Assembly: GCF_933775445.1 (NCBI RefSeq)
Contig: NC_065878.1
Span: 8,691,395 to 8,755,394 of the forward strand
Length of the DNA stretch: 64,000 bases
Source of the DNA: Argentina anserina
Lineage: Eukaryota > Streptophyta > Magnoliopsida > Rosales > Rosaceae
Direction of reading: 5' to 3'
Positions 20,975 to 32,939 of this stretch are shown piece by piece. The notes beneath the pieces were generated by a model. It was not told the origin of the DNA. It worked only from the letters and a program-made list of their open reading frames with translations, and ran no database searches. A program made the translations under genes and the position numbers. Positions within the stretch are counted from its first letter, which is position 1. Each line of letters opens with the position of its first letter.

Positions 20975-22900
20975 TCATGAAGAATGGCAGGATGGTTTTC
21001 TGATCTTCCGGCGGAAAGGCCTACATGCCTCAATACTGAGATCAGCAGCCGCTGCAAGAGCCATGAAGATGGCAGCGTCTTCGACACACGTCACATGCCT
21101 CATTGCTAGTTGTACTAATGGCTTGCTGCTTTTTCCTTCACCCTGTACTCTACAGCTCATGACAAAACCACCTTCAACTGGACCCAAAGCTGCGTAGTCT
21201 CCACTGCTTTGCGGACTTGGCAGTGGAGGGGCTGCTGCTGCAGCTGCTTGCATCTGTCTGTCAGTGTCGATGAAAAACTCACCACCTTTCTCAGCATTGA
21301 TGTGAATTTCAGACATGAGAAGCTCCGCTGCTTCTGGACATTCAGACAAAAGGCGAAATCGGCAGCAAACAGAGTCTCTGATGCTACCGCGCTCACGCCA
21401 TGCCTCAAGCTTTGCCCATGGCTGCCAACTCTCAGGCCTCCAAGGATCAGGACTAACAATCAACCAAGCTCCTGGGTTTGATCTTGCAACCCAATCACAA
21501 CCTGTTGATGGCACAAATGGAGTGGTTATAAAGGCTGCTGCAACAGCAGAGCCAGAAAGATCATGTATCGTCACCTTCCATCCTTTTCTCTCTCTTCTTT
21601 CAGTCTCGAGATTAGAATCATCCACAGAACCTGACCAGTAATTGCTCAGTGGATCCACCTGGGGAACTCTGTCAAGATATTTAGCTATCAGAAACTTCAT
21701 TACTACATTATGGAAGTTGAAGAAATCAAATAGAAAGCCAACTTGTTCACAAGTCACAACAGGTTGAATACATGATGAACAGCATCAAAATTGGTCATAA
21801 CTTTCTAATTCTTGTGAACAATTCTGAATACTTGGAAATTTTAACACACTCGTGTTGCTCATACATGTATTACCTTTAAATACCAAATTCAAAATAAACA
21901 AACCAAAGTAAAAGATCTCTAACAGAATTAAGGATTAGGGAAAAAAACAAGCTTGGGACAGGATAAGATGCAAGGAGTAAGACAGGACGGTGAAAGCAAA
22001 GTTTGTATGACAATGAACCAGCATCTGCGCTGTCATATAGGACAAACTTAAGAAGAACAACTGCCTTTGAAAACTATATATCGAGCAAGAGTTCAGAAAC
22101 AGCATTATGATAGAGTTAACAGTAAGTCAATGTTATATTGTTATCCTCTATTTTCTTTTCTCTCCTTTCCTTTTTGAAGTGTAGATATTCTCTCTTAAGT
22201 AATCCCTCACATGCACAAAATTGGAACCTAAATTGCAGCCTTCTGAATATAAATTAGTGAAAAAAAATTAAAGACATCATTAGCCATATCACCTGTCACG
22301 GCTAAATCTGCAGCTGAAAATAGGCTGCTTATTGGAACCTTGAAGCTGAACAATCTGTGGACTTAGTCTCGTCACATCGTCAAACTGGAAAACATATCTT
22401 GGATCGGGATCAAGTCTTACTCTCAAATGAAGCTCCACACTCAGTTTTCCATTCTCCTGCTTGTTTTTGCCAATACCTATCCACCCACTGAAAAGGACAA
22501 CTGGTTGGCCTGCTCCCCATTCAGGACCAACCCCAAGCTTAAATGTACCAATTTGCTGCCTTTTTGCCCCTACGCCACAATGGGATCCTTTTCTCCCTGT
22601 AAAAACAGCAATCTCCAGACACGCATGCGGGTTGTAGAAACAGCCAGGTACCAGCATCGCTTTGACATCTGAATGCTCAAGATAAAAACTTGATGCTATG
22701 CTATGAGAATCAGGTGCAGCTTCAGGAGATGATAGTAAGGGGACTGATACTGTCTGTACAGGGAATCCTCGAAGGCGAATTTCACACGAACATGGAGAAG
22801 ATAATGCTTGAATCCCAGACTTATAAGATTTCAAAGCTGTTCCAGGAATCCTCAATCCCAGTGAGCCTATCGACAACCTAATAAAAGCCTGAGGATCCAT
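20975..22900 (-). CDS. DUF1005 family protein, 2 coding exons
   Basis: Coding exons on the minus strand are 22900-22293 (608 nt) and 21668-20975 (694 nt), joined by a GT-AG intron (22292-21669) that splits an Arg codon, for 433 residues. The start MDPQAFIRLSIGSLGLRIP and the run CRFSRDR-VPQVDPLSNYWS across the junction are typical of the plant-specific DUF1005 family, which spans most of the protein. Other landmarks are WVARSNPGAWLIV and WQPWGKLEAWRE-like sequence near residues 262-295, an Ala-run then Pro/Ser linker at about 344-357, and a basic Cys-containing tail (FRRKIRKPSCHSS). No signal peptide or membrane segment is evident. The function of the family is not established. A 5' UTR intron is likely, from a GTAAGC donor at 24185 to an AG just before 22969. 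It is convergent with the cofactor A gene. Confidence 0.93.
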
Positions 22901-22968
22901 TCTGGTTACAAATTTTTCCTCATTTTCTCCTCAGCCGTAGTCTTGAACAGATTATGAATTCCTCTCAT

Positions 22969-24186
22969 CTGAAGAAGAGTGACAATTAGATAACAAGTCA
23001 AGGAGAACTAAACACGTACAATAGTTTCAATCCGGACAAAACTATGAAATAATGATACTTTGGAATGACTCATCTGCAAAACTAATACGTTAACTCTTTT
23101 TCAGACTACGATAACCCTCGTCCTGAGCTGAAAAGGGTTGCTATAGAATTATATAAAATCAAGTGATGTATTTCAGTCTTGACCCTCCAGATATGGTTTT
23201 CATAGCTATAAAGCAAAAACGATGGTGGTAGGATGATTTATCCTTCCTGATTTCTATTTCGGAATGAGCATATCTAGAAGAAGATGATATACTTAACAAG
23301 CTTTAACTGGGAAATACCTAAGTCTTGGAAAGTTTCACTCTTTCACTCCATTAACAAAGATCCATGTGCATATCATGATAATAACACCCATCTGCCATTT
23401 CCAGGCCTCGTACGCCAAAAAGAAGCGGAGATATAACATGCGTGTTAATATCCCAGCACTTACTTTACTTATCAAAAATAAAAAAAACCACAGGTGGTTC
23501 AAAATTGCTTTTATTTTCCATAAAAAAAAAACCAAAGGAATCAATTACCGTTTCTTCCATAGTTCCATTCGTTTTCCTTATCATCACAGATTTAGAAACT
23601 CCAATTACAAGCCTTCTTTAAATTTCACACAACTAACATCTCAATCAGATTACATAAAATCAGGCTAACTTACATTCCTTCACACTTAAGTCAACCGCAC
23701 TCCATTATATACTGAGAAACAGAGGAAAGATCATACACTTGCAAAAGCTAACACAAAAATCCCTTTGCTCCGAGTAATTTAAGAGTATCAATTGATCAAT
23801 CTGTTGGAATTCTTAGTACCAAATCTATTTGACATCAAAATTAAGCTTCTTTTTTCTTTGAATTCACAACACAAATACAGTTCAAAACTACTACAAAATG
23901 TCAAGTAGTGAATACAGGGCAAGTGAGTGAGTCACAAATATACTCGGCCACAAAAACTGTGCATCCAACAGAGACTTTCAAAGCAACCCACTTAAATTTG
24001 AATTTCAACAAACAAAACTTAAACCACAAGTATATTCAAACTCCCAACAAAGAAAAAGTCACAAAATTCAGCCAATGGAATCCCCAGGAAAGCAAGAAAC
24101 ATTCATAGTTCAGGTGAAAAAAACAGAGTCCGGGAGGCCCAAAAAGCCAAAAGAGAAAAACCAGACAAGAAAGAAATTTGCTTACC
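22969..24186 (-). other. Putative 5' UTR intron of the DUF1005 gene
   Basis: On the minus strand, CACCACTTTG|GTAAGC at 24186/24185 is a good donor, and CTCTTCTTCAG|ATGAG near 22969 a good acceptor, about 70 bases upstream of the start codon. No coding sequence lies between them. A first UTR exon would then include the GA-rich 24270-24290 region. Only sequence signals support this. Confidence 0.45.
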
Positions 24187-24409
24187 AAAGTGGTGGAGCT
24201 GAAACAAGACCAGAAACTTAGCAGCAAAGCAAGTCAGGAAGGTAAGTATGCAAACAAAACAAGAACAAGGACCAGTGAGAGAGAGAGAGACCAAGAATCG
24301 GCTAACCCAATAAGAGAAGTCTCTTTTGGGAGTGAATAGAATCGAAACAGGAATGTGGGTACAATAAATATTAAGAGCAAATGATTGATGGGAACTTGGC
24401 AAGAAGAAA

Positions 24410-24439
<30 letters not shown>
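24410..24439. repeat. Homopolymer G run, 30 bp
   Basis: Thirty consecutive G (C on the coding strand of the DUF1005 gene), lying just upstream of the predicted first exon. Runs of G/C this long are rare in plant DNA. Nearby are a (CTG)n tract at 24506-24527, a GA tract at 24550-24569 and a TTCTC repeat at 24670-24699. Confidence 0.95.
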
Positions 24440-24441
<2 letters not shown>

Positions 24442-24779
24442 GGGTAATGTTATAGTTAAACTCAACAACACAGAAAGAGATGGGAGAAGTGGGTATTTAT
24501 TGTTGTTGCTGCTGCTGCTGCTGCTGTTAGCTAAAGTCTCAGACTTTAACTGAGAGAGAGCGAGAGAGAGTTAGTACTAATGCGTCTGGCTTTGCTTATC
24601 ACGTAGGCCGTCCACGCATCACGAGTACACTGTACACACAGCACAGCACAGCACACACCCAACAAGACCCCTTCTTCTCTTCTCTTCTCTTCTCTTCTCT
24701 CAGAATAAGTCAATAAACAAAGCCAAGCACCATCCGTCATACGCTTCTTTCCTCCCCAACCCTGCATCACTACCTTCGG

Positions 24780-26241
24780 TTACTTTGTTTGTTTCTTCAT
24801 TTGACAAGGAAAATAGGACTAATTATAATTTGGCCTTTCTAATTTTTCTCAAGTTGCACTTGAGGCCTACGTTTACAAATTTGGACGAATTGTGCTGCTT
24901 ACGAGGTCGGCGTGAAAGTGTTTCTAGATGCTTTATTGATGGCATAAATGTGATAGATTTGATGAAAAATGTAATTAACTAGTATGAGCTAACTTAGTAG
25001 TTATATGATGATACATGTTTATGTTAGTTATTTCAATAAACAGATAATGGATGATGGGTGTCAAGAATTTTAATAGCTCAACATGTTTCCGGTTGAGTGA
25101 GTGCTGACGTGATTCATTTTAAGGCACTCATTCATTCTGCTCACTTTTAATAAAATTTGTTGAAATTAACAAGTAAAACTTAGTCGGCAATTAAGGAAGT
25201 TAGTAATTTTGATAATGATACGTTAATAATTGTCCGCTATCAAGTATGTCTCTCTTATTGAGTCTATCAATGAAGTTAAGGAGAGTAATGTGAGATTATA
25301 TTTTTTCGCATGCTTCTACGAAAATAGACATTCAGCTTTATAGAACATACTATCCGTTTCTCACCAAATCTAAGGTAGTGACTTAGATTGAAAACTTTTG
25401 TTAACTAGAAGGACATCATTGACAAATATAACAAGTTTGATGAAAATTGAGCCAAAGTGGTTTATATGAAAATCTAAATATGTTAGGGAAGATAGAGCTG
25501 ACGCTTGTTTTGTTATTATATGAAGTTACTTAGAGTATTAAGAAAGAAAAATAAAATAAAAGAGATGAGGTAAGATAGAGAGAGGTATTCGTGAATACAG
25601 CTGTTGCCAACACTAACATTAGCTAGCTTCTTTTTCTTTCTTCTCTGTCTATCTCTCTATCTTTCTAATTCTAATGAATTTTCTTTCAGTTTATGAGTAC
25701 TACCACCACTTTCTTATTCAATGGAAATCATTTTCCTACCTCAACTCTGACTTCATCTATTTTATAACACTTTGATAGATATTATGATTAGATATAGATT
25801 TCATGATACAGAATTGTATGCTCCATTTTGGCCATTTTGTTCCATTGTAGTTTCATCTTTCCTCGTACATCATGTTTTGAGGTGACCCATTTCAAAAATT
25901 ATTAGTTCAATATCAAGTTAAAAATGGATATCATTTGGCCATGTTTATAACATATTGCTGATTCAGTTTGGATTGGATGCACCACGCGCATAAGTTTTTT
26001 CAAGGCTACTAGAGCAGGTTCGTGTAGGGAAACCATATGCAGTGGTTGGATAATTTCCATTATTCTGTTTGTTTGTTTGTTATTTTCATTTTCAATTTTC
26101 ATCTAGTACTTCATTTTTTTGTAATGATCTGATCATCTAGTATTTCATTTTTTGATTATAAATATGGATAAAAGTGGATATGCACGTGTCAAAACTCAAA
26201 CGTATGAGTCAGTCAGAATGGTGTACATAAGAGATGGAGTA
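24780..26241. other. Intergenic; no gene seen
   Basis: Mostly AT-rich, with pyrimidine tracts at 25625-25690. None of the short frames has a recognisable motif, and no transposon ends were found. Confidence 0.5.
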
Positions 26242-26244
26242 TTA

Positions 26245-26677
26245 GAGTATCTCCATTAGATTATGTATTTTGGAGAAAAATGAGAGTTTGGAGAAAAATA
26301 CTCATTTTTCACTCTAACAGCTTCTCCATTTCATTCTCCAAAATAGAAAAATAGATGAAAGAAAAGAGTTGATTCTTCAAATTTACAAGATTTGGCAAAA
26401 AATTACATAACTAAATATTAAATGTTTGCACTTTCATCAACAACTCAAACTTATATTACAACCAATAAAAAATATGCAATAAATATTCTAAGTTAACAAT
26501 ATGAAATTATATAATATTTTATGGTTATAATAAATAAGAAAATAAAAATATTTAATTAATAAATGCAAAAATTTGTAAAATAAAGAAGCTGTTGGAATTG
26601 GAGTATAAATTTTTTAGAGATTTTAAAATTTATTTATCTATTTTGGAGAAAATATGAAGAAGATGTTGGAGATGCTC
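26245..26677. mobile_element. MITE, PIF/Harbinger-like (TTA target duplication)
   Basis: Inverted ends are GAGTATCTCCATTAG (left) and, in reverse complement, GAGCATCTCCAACAT (right), 12 of 15 matching. TTA flanks each side (26242-26244 and 26678-26680). The 433-bp interior is AT-rich and non-coding, with TTTTGGAG motifs near both ends. GAGCATCTCCAACA-type ends are widespread in plant MITEs; a 3-bp TTA duplication is typical of PIF/Harbinger. Confidence 0.7.
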
Positions 26678-27859
26678 TTAGAAAAAATCACAAATCTAAT
26701 ATAACTTATGAGTGGGTAAATTATACTTAAGTAACTTAACTAAACCGAGATAATAATGTGTCGTTAAAAATCAACACGTATGCTTTAGACTGTGGTTACA
26801 TTAGGACAATACCGTGAACTGCTGACTATATTTTTTATTGTTTACTATGATCGAAGAGGGTACATCTTCAGTTGCAGTCTAAAAAACAAAATCATGGTGA
26901 CATGAAGAATATGAATAAAAATGAAGGGACTAAAAAAAAGACAAGTAAAAATTTGATGGGAGATAAAGTTCCAAAGATAGCAGAATCTTTGGACAAAATA
27001 AATTTGGTTTTTTTCATTGTTTGATTTTCGGTTAAACTCCAATGAAAGCGTTGGAATGGGATAAAGCGCAGCTACTCCTTGTGTTTTTGAAGAGGAAGAG
27101 GAAGAGGGCAATAGCTAGGCGAAAGGACAATCTTAGAGTTCACAAAAAGTCTAGAAGCACGATAAAATGCCAATTTGTACTGTGACTATTGTCCAATATG
27201 GAGTGAGATAACCTTTTTATGATACATGAGTGAGTGAATGGCCGGTTCCTTTATTAATCAAAGAGTTTTATTTTTCATCCTTTTGATAGAAGTATGTTGA
27301 TGCTAGAAAATCAACAGTCGAATGGGCATAGAACTACAAACCCTAAATTAGAATAATTGGCGGGTGAACCACCAGAGTCTCCCAGTTATGATATAAAGCT
27401 TATGACATCTGATTAGCTCGTCACAAAATTACTGAAAATTGTCTAATAAGAGTATCTGTATCTCCAGCGGTAGTCTATGTTAAATTGCTATATTTAGCTA
27501 AAACTCTGATTTAACAATGTTACTTCAATAATAATGTTAAATGTTACATTTTATTAAATCGTAATTTGACACGTAAGAAGCATATATTTAACTATTATTT
27601 TAGCAATGGATGAGCAGTCTCCAAATTTAACAATTAGATTTAGTAAATATCAAATTTAGCATCCTTTCACAATTATTTATGCTGGAGCTCAAATTTGCTA
27701 AAAAAATTGACAAATTGTTATAATAATTATTTCAAATCTAGATCATTACAATATCTAGATCATGCTTGTCATAAACACGCTACATCGGAACAAACAACAC
27801 ATTTATCATCTTAAAAGACTCACGACGCTAATAGGATAAAAATATCGTTCCTAGGATAA
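26678..27859. other. Intergenic; no gene seen
   Basis: AT-rich sequence. A possible further MITE at about 27450-27690 has CTCCAGC-type motifs at both ends, but the ends do not pair convincingly. No protein-like frame. Confidence 0.4.
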
Positions 27860-28411
27860 AAAAACATATATAATTATTAACTTTATCTAGTATGAGAAAT
27901 ATACTATAATTGATCATATACTTCTCCAAACTGACCATAATCGTAAATAGGATAACCAAATTAATAGTTGACTTCATGAAATTATGGATATCCTCTTATG
28001 GCTTTTATTGACTACTATGTGACTCTTTATTTTGGATTCTCTCAAAGTCAATGAGAGCACTTGTCACTTATATTACTTAACTCTTAAGAGTTGAAACTCA
28101 TCTAAATATTTTTATGAAAAACTAAAAATTAACCGATTGAGAGACTACTCTTCTAGTCTTCTTTTTTATATCCCTTGAGGCTCAAGGTGATTAATTAATC
28201 AAAAACTCATCTTCGAGAGTCCGAAACATTCTCAAGTTGAGATTGAAAAAATTAAGTGAAATTTTTCAGATACTTCTCTAAATTATTGAAGATATATCGG
28301 AGATACTTTATGTTATCAAAGAAATATCGCAGATACAAGAAAAAATAAGATATTTACCCCTAAAATATATCGTTTTAAAAAAAATCTGAAATATCAGGGA
28401 AATTTTCAACC
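27860..28411. mobile_element. GATATATCG-rich element, copy 2 (reverse orientation)
   Basis: In reverse complement it follows copy 1 (11877 onward) from the end GAGGTTGAAAATTTCCC through GATATATC motifs, AATTTCACTTAA and TTTGATTAATTAATCACC to ACTAGATAAAGTTAATAATT at about 27875-27895. Relative to copy 1 it lacks about 260 bp including the telomere-like repeats. It is non-coding and its left boundary is approximate. Confidence 0.65.
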
Positions 28412-28993
28412 TCAAGTAAGATGTTATACTTGGCTTGGTTTGTTGCTCGTTAAACAAATTGAGCAAAATAAGAGAGAAACAATCTCTTTTAGGATTCATA
28501 AGTCTACATCAATAAAAATTGAAGCCTTGCCATTGGATTTGATAAGCCTATTTAGCTTGACAATGAAATGAAATATTAATCATTTTCTTTTAATTAATCT
28601 TAGTCCGGCTCATCTTCTTGTATACATGTACACTTTAACTATCATTGAAATAAAAGTAATATACATTCTACATCCAACGGTTGATAACAAATATTATTTT
28701 TATGACCTCACTCATAAAACAATGTCGACTGTCGGATGTGAGATGTATAACATGCATCAATGTATACTAGAATTGTCCGAGAAAATGTATTAGTCGCACA
28801 ATGATACATAGAGCTAGACTGTTGTCTACTCATTGCCCATTGGACACACGAAATAGAAGATCTTCAGTATTACTCGAAGAGGAAACGGTTTATCACTGCA
28901 AAGTCCATATTCAACCAAAGTTGGAACATGACCCTATTTACCGAAAGTTTAGAGACGTCTTGCTTGAAAAAACACCTTGTCATGAGTGACATC

Positions 28994-30050
28994 CTATGAA
29001 GCACGAACACGGACACAGACACGAGTGTCCGTATTGGACACAATACGATATATGGACACGGTAAATAAAATTTTATTGGACACAGACACGTAATGGACAC
29101 GTTAATTAAATATTAATTTAAATATATATATACCTAATTAAAAATTATATTAGATAATTATTAATAAAGATAACTATTAATGAGCTCCATTTTCGTCAAA
29201 CAAAAACCTGTACAATTTTAGTAGCATTTGTTAAAGGAAAAACACCACGTTATCAACACGATACGTTCAATTGAGTTTTTAATCTAAAGTAAAAAAAAAA
29301 GGAAAACCCTAGATTCTACAGTTTATGCATAAACAAAAGAAATTTGTCTGGGCACCCAGAAATCTACTCTGGGCATTACTTTCATTGAGATCGGATGAGA
29401 TTGTCGACCTTCGCCTCTGCAACCTCTTTGAGTATCACTTCAAACAGTCTCCAACCAGATCAAGATCAATCCCAATGAAGCATCTCACTGTCGATTGTTC
29501 AAAGCAGAGCCATCGTCCCCAACGCCGGATCAGCCCCGACTCGTAATAGACCGGATCTGATGAGAACTTGATCCGATATGCAACGAGAACTCGACGATTT
29601 CTTCGCTAGCGACCCAGCCCCGCTCGTCCCGAGACAACCCAATCTCTGACGACGATCTGGCCGGAACCCATCAACTCTATTGATTTGATCGTCCTAGATC
29701 AGACAATGCTACCCTCTGGCCCAAAAGACGGCGCACCCCACCCCTCGCTCCACCTCAGATTGGCAACACCTTGAGAGTCCGACAACGGGTCTGCCCCCTG
29801 ATCCCAACAACGGCGTCAGACTCTTCCGCAGAGAAGAAGAAGAAGAAGAAAAGAAAACGTGTCTATTGAGGACACTGCGTGTCCGATGTGTGTCCGAGTG
29901 TGTCTGATGCGTGTCCGAAAACGAATTCGCGTGTCCGGGCGTGTCCGTGTCGGACACGCGACCAAATTGGCGTGTCCGTGTCGGACACGCGACCAAATTG
30001 GCGTGTCCGTGTCGGACACGCGACCAAATTGGCGTGTCCGTGCATCATAG
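28994..30050. mobile_element. Non-autonomous TIR transposon, 1057 bp, 8-bp target duplication (hAT-like)
   Basis: The left end CTATGAAGCACG and the right end (reverse complement CTATGATGCACG) match at 11 of 12 bases. GTGACATC flanks both sides exactly (28986-28993 and 30051-30058). Both subterminal zones are packed with GTGTCC/GGACAC motifs: 29008-29100 on the left and 29875-30042 on the right. An 8-bp duplication and clustered subterminal motifs fit hAT elements. The interior has a GC-rich gene-like part (29390-29830) without a transposase, so movement would depend on another element. Confidence 0.8.
29941..30042. repeat. 31-bp tandem repeat in the right subterminal zone
   Basis: Three full units start at 29941, 29972 and 30003, and a partial one at 30034. 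Each unit contains the palindromic core CCGTGTCGGACACG followed by CGACCAAATTGG. The core is self-complementary, so each unit can form a small hairpin. Similar GGACAC motifs at the other end are not in regular tandem. Confidence 0.85.
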
Positions 30051-30242
30051 GTGACATCTCTATTGTCTAGTTCAATACACAACCATTCACTGTCCTACCA
30101 TTCTTCCCATCGTGAAGCTCCTAATCAGTTGATAAACCCACCAGTCACCGCCGAATGATCTATCTATCCGATAAACAAAGGTGCTTAGTTGGACGATGAT
30201 AGTTCGGTGATGTTCTCTCGTGGCATTGGTATCATTTCTACG

Positions 30243-30243
<1 letters not shown>

Positions 30244-30285
<42 letters not shown>
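30244..30285. repeat. (TA)n microsatellite
   Basis: About 21 uninterrupted TA units, starting about 190 bp to the right of the hAT-like element. Confidence 0.95.
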
Positions 30286-30287
<2 letters not shown>

Positions 30288-30922
30288 AAAGAAAATCATA
30301 CAATTTTATAATCAATAAATGTCAGAATAACGATTACATACATCTCCGTTATTATAATAGATATACAAGAGGGTTATGAGAAGTTTAAACTATTATAGTT
30401 TAAGTTTTTTTTTTTTATAGTTTGTTTTAAAATTCTAAAATCTGAGCGTGTGCGTATACACAGTGGTGTATATTTACATACTTATATACTACTAATATAT
30501 TATTATTATTGCACCGAATCATTGTATACCAATATTTTTGACTATTTTATTTTCACAAGTGTGGAAGGATATTTTTAGTTAGAAATATTAAATATTTGCT
30601 ACTTTTGTTTTGTCGGACATGAGAGGTATAGAACTATTGATTATTTAGCAGGTAGGAATGTCACCACCAAAGTTGTTGTTGAGTTAATAATATCCAGAAT
30701 CTCTACATGTAGTCAATAAAACAAGCCACAATTTAATATAAAGTTATAAACCAAAAGGGATATGCACATAAGGACAACTGTACTGCATGTGAGGGCAGGA
30801 TCATTATGGACCCTCACTTGAGCCACTCAGTTTGCAAGAACATGCAAATCCCAAAAGTTGTTCAATTTTTCCATTTCAGTATTGTGGATAAATAGAAAGA
30901 GAGGGGAATATATATATATATA

Positions 30923-31298
30923 TAGTCCCTATCCAGAGTGAAGGTTCACTCTGAAGTTTCAGAGTGAAGTTCCAATTTTGGCACACTTTTCGGTCAATTT
31001 TTTTCACCATAAGCGATTCAATATTTAGGTATACTATTCAAGATCATCTCTACAAAATTTTATCTAATTCGGACATCGTTAAGGTATTGAAATTAGATTA
31101 AATCAATGAATGAATTAAAACTGTTCAACGTGAACCGTTCGTGTAAATCTCAATTTTGAAAGCTCAAATCACTGTCAAATTGAATGAAATTTTATAGAGA
31201 TGATCTTGAATAGCATAACTAAATATTGAATCGCTTATGGTGAAAAAATTTGACCGAAAAGTATGCCAAAATTGAAACTTCACTCTGGATAGGGACTG
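30923..31298. mobile_element. Hairpin MITE (TA target duplication likely)
   Basis: The outer 20 bases are perfect inverted repeats (AGTCCCTATCCAGAGTGAAG), and inverted similarity continues inward through TTTTTCACCATAAGCGATTC and CAAGATCATCTCTA on both arms, so most of the 376 bp can fold into one hairpin. TA lies at each edge, but both edges are within TA runs, so the duplication is not diagnostic. The left arm has an extra 27-bp segment (30941-30967). A Tc1/mariner relation is a guess. Confidence 0.75.
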
Positions 31299-31324
31299 TA
31301 TATATATATATATATAATATATAT

Positions 31325-31362
<38 letters not shown>

Positions 31363-32109
31363 GGATAAGGAAAGACCAAAAAAAAACAATGGGGAACTTG
31401 TTGCAGGTAGGTGATCAATAAGTTGTATGTATTCTGCAAATAGTTGATCATTGACTTTGACTACATTAGTTGGTTAATCCTTGCTTTTACATTAAGCATC
31501 TAGGATTTGATTATGCAAGTGATCCAACAACCAAGACTTTGATGTATCACTATAAAACACTTGAGATCATTTGGTATACTTCATTGATCATGTTGTCAAA
31601 ACCGAGAAATGGATCTAATGAAAGAGGCATCACCTAGCTCAAGGCGTGCGAGAGAAAGACTGTTACTGAACGAATAAACTGTAAACATAAAATCTTTTTT
31701 TTTCCTCAAAAGTCATTACATTTTGTTTTTCGATAACTAGAAACAAAACAACATAGGATAAAATATAAAATCTTTATCAGCTCCATTTTCCAACTGATTT
31801 GAACGGAACACGTACTACACGTATTGAGGAGTGAAAACCCAAAAAGAAAGATGAAGTAAAACCAAATTATTTAGTGAATGTATATTATTTTTCTCAAATT
31901 TTATCTCATATATGTTAAAATTAAACCTATAACAATGAAACAAGTACGATGTATCGATGATTGAGTGAACTAATTCATTCATTTGTACTAGACAGCATGA
32001 TTTCGGAACAATGTCACTATTTGTTCTGGAAATGCTCCACCTCCCTTACAATGGAGTATTTATATGTCCATTATAAAGATCGGAGACGTCATATTTGTTA
32101 TACTACCAA
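31299..32109. other. Intergenic with TA microsatellite; no gene seen
   Basis: A TA-rich microsatellite occupies 31299-31362, followed by AT-rich DNA. No protein-like reading frame. Confidence 0.5.
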
Positions 32110-32653
32110 GCTTTGTTCGAAATATCGCTGATATAGTCGAAATATCGCTGATATAGCCAATATATCGCCGATATTTCGAATCCGATACTATAAGAGCATA
32201 TCAGTTAAAATTTATCGGTCAACGCAAAAATGATGGTCAACGGTCAAATATTTGTCAAACTTTGATTTTTTTTTATTTTTTCAATTTCTATTTAATTTTT
32301 TAATATTTATTTCCTCTTTTAAAAAAAACTTATATTTTTTTATTTTTTCATATAAATTTTTAATTTATATATTTTTAAATATATATGATGAATTTCAAGT
32401 CTAAATAATCATTCTTAAATACTTATTTTTATTATTAGATGTCGTTCGTGTACTTTAATTGTCATTAAATCAAATATTTATTTTTTTTAGTTTTTTTAGT
32501 TTATTTGGTACATATTGAAGTATAATTTTATAAATTTTATTGAAAATAAGCAAATCCGATAAAATCGATATATTCCCGATAAAACCGATATATTCCCCAA
32601 TATATCGTTTTACCTCTCGACCGATACGATACCAAAAACGATATTTAGACCAT
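32110..32653. mobile_element. GATATATCG-type element, copy 3 (short)
   Basis: Clusters of AATATCGCTGATAT at 32118-32175 and of CGATATATTCCC at 32565-32640 stand at the two ends of a 544-bp AT-rich, non-coding block. TACTACCAA flanks both sides (32101-32109 and 32654-32662), a candidate target duplication of 8-9 bp. The terminal bases are only weakly inverted (GTTCGAAATATCG and, reversed, GGTCTAAATATCG). Confidence 0.6.
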
Positions 32654-32939
32654 TACTACCAACTGTACCAAGTACTAACTAGTAATTGAGAACCCAACGT
32701 TTACTGTTTATAACTATTGAATTAGCACTCTTGCCCCGAATTGTTAGTAATTGTTAGGAGGTCCCTTATGTAGGATTATATTGCAAAGTGTACAACTATT
32801 GGAAACACGTGTACATTTGTTGTAACGAAATATTGACGCCTGTTGCTGTTGCATGCACGTGGCGACCTGATCCCTCTCCATGTTCTTTCTCCCTCGGATC
32901 ATAAAAAGATCGTTCTTCTTTCTCCCAAAATTGTACACA

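Noticed and set aside
20817..21641. Plus-strand frames of 90-126 codons
   Set aside because: They are antisense shadows of DUF1005 exon 2.
27450..27690. Second MITE with CTCCAGC-type ends
   Set aside because: The two ends pair over only about seven bases, and no target duplication could be found.
29930..30042. CRISPR-like regular repeats
   Set aside because: The 31-bp units are directly adjacent with no unique spacers, and they lie in the subterminal zone of a plant TIR transposon.
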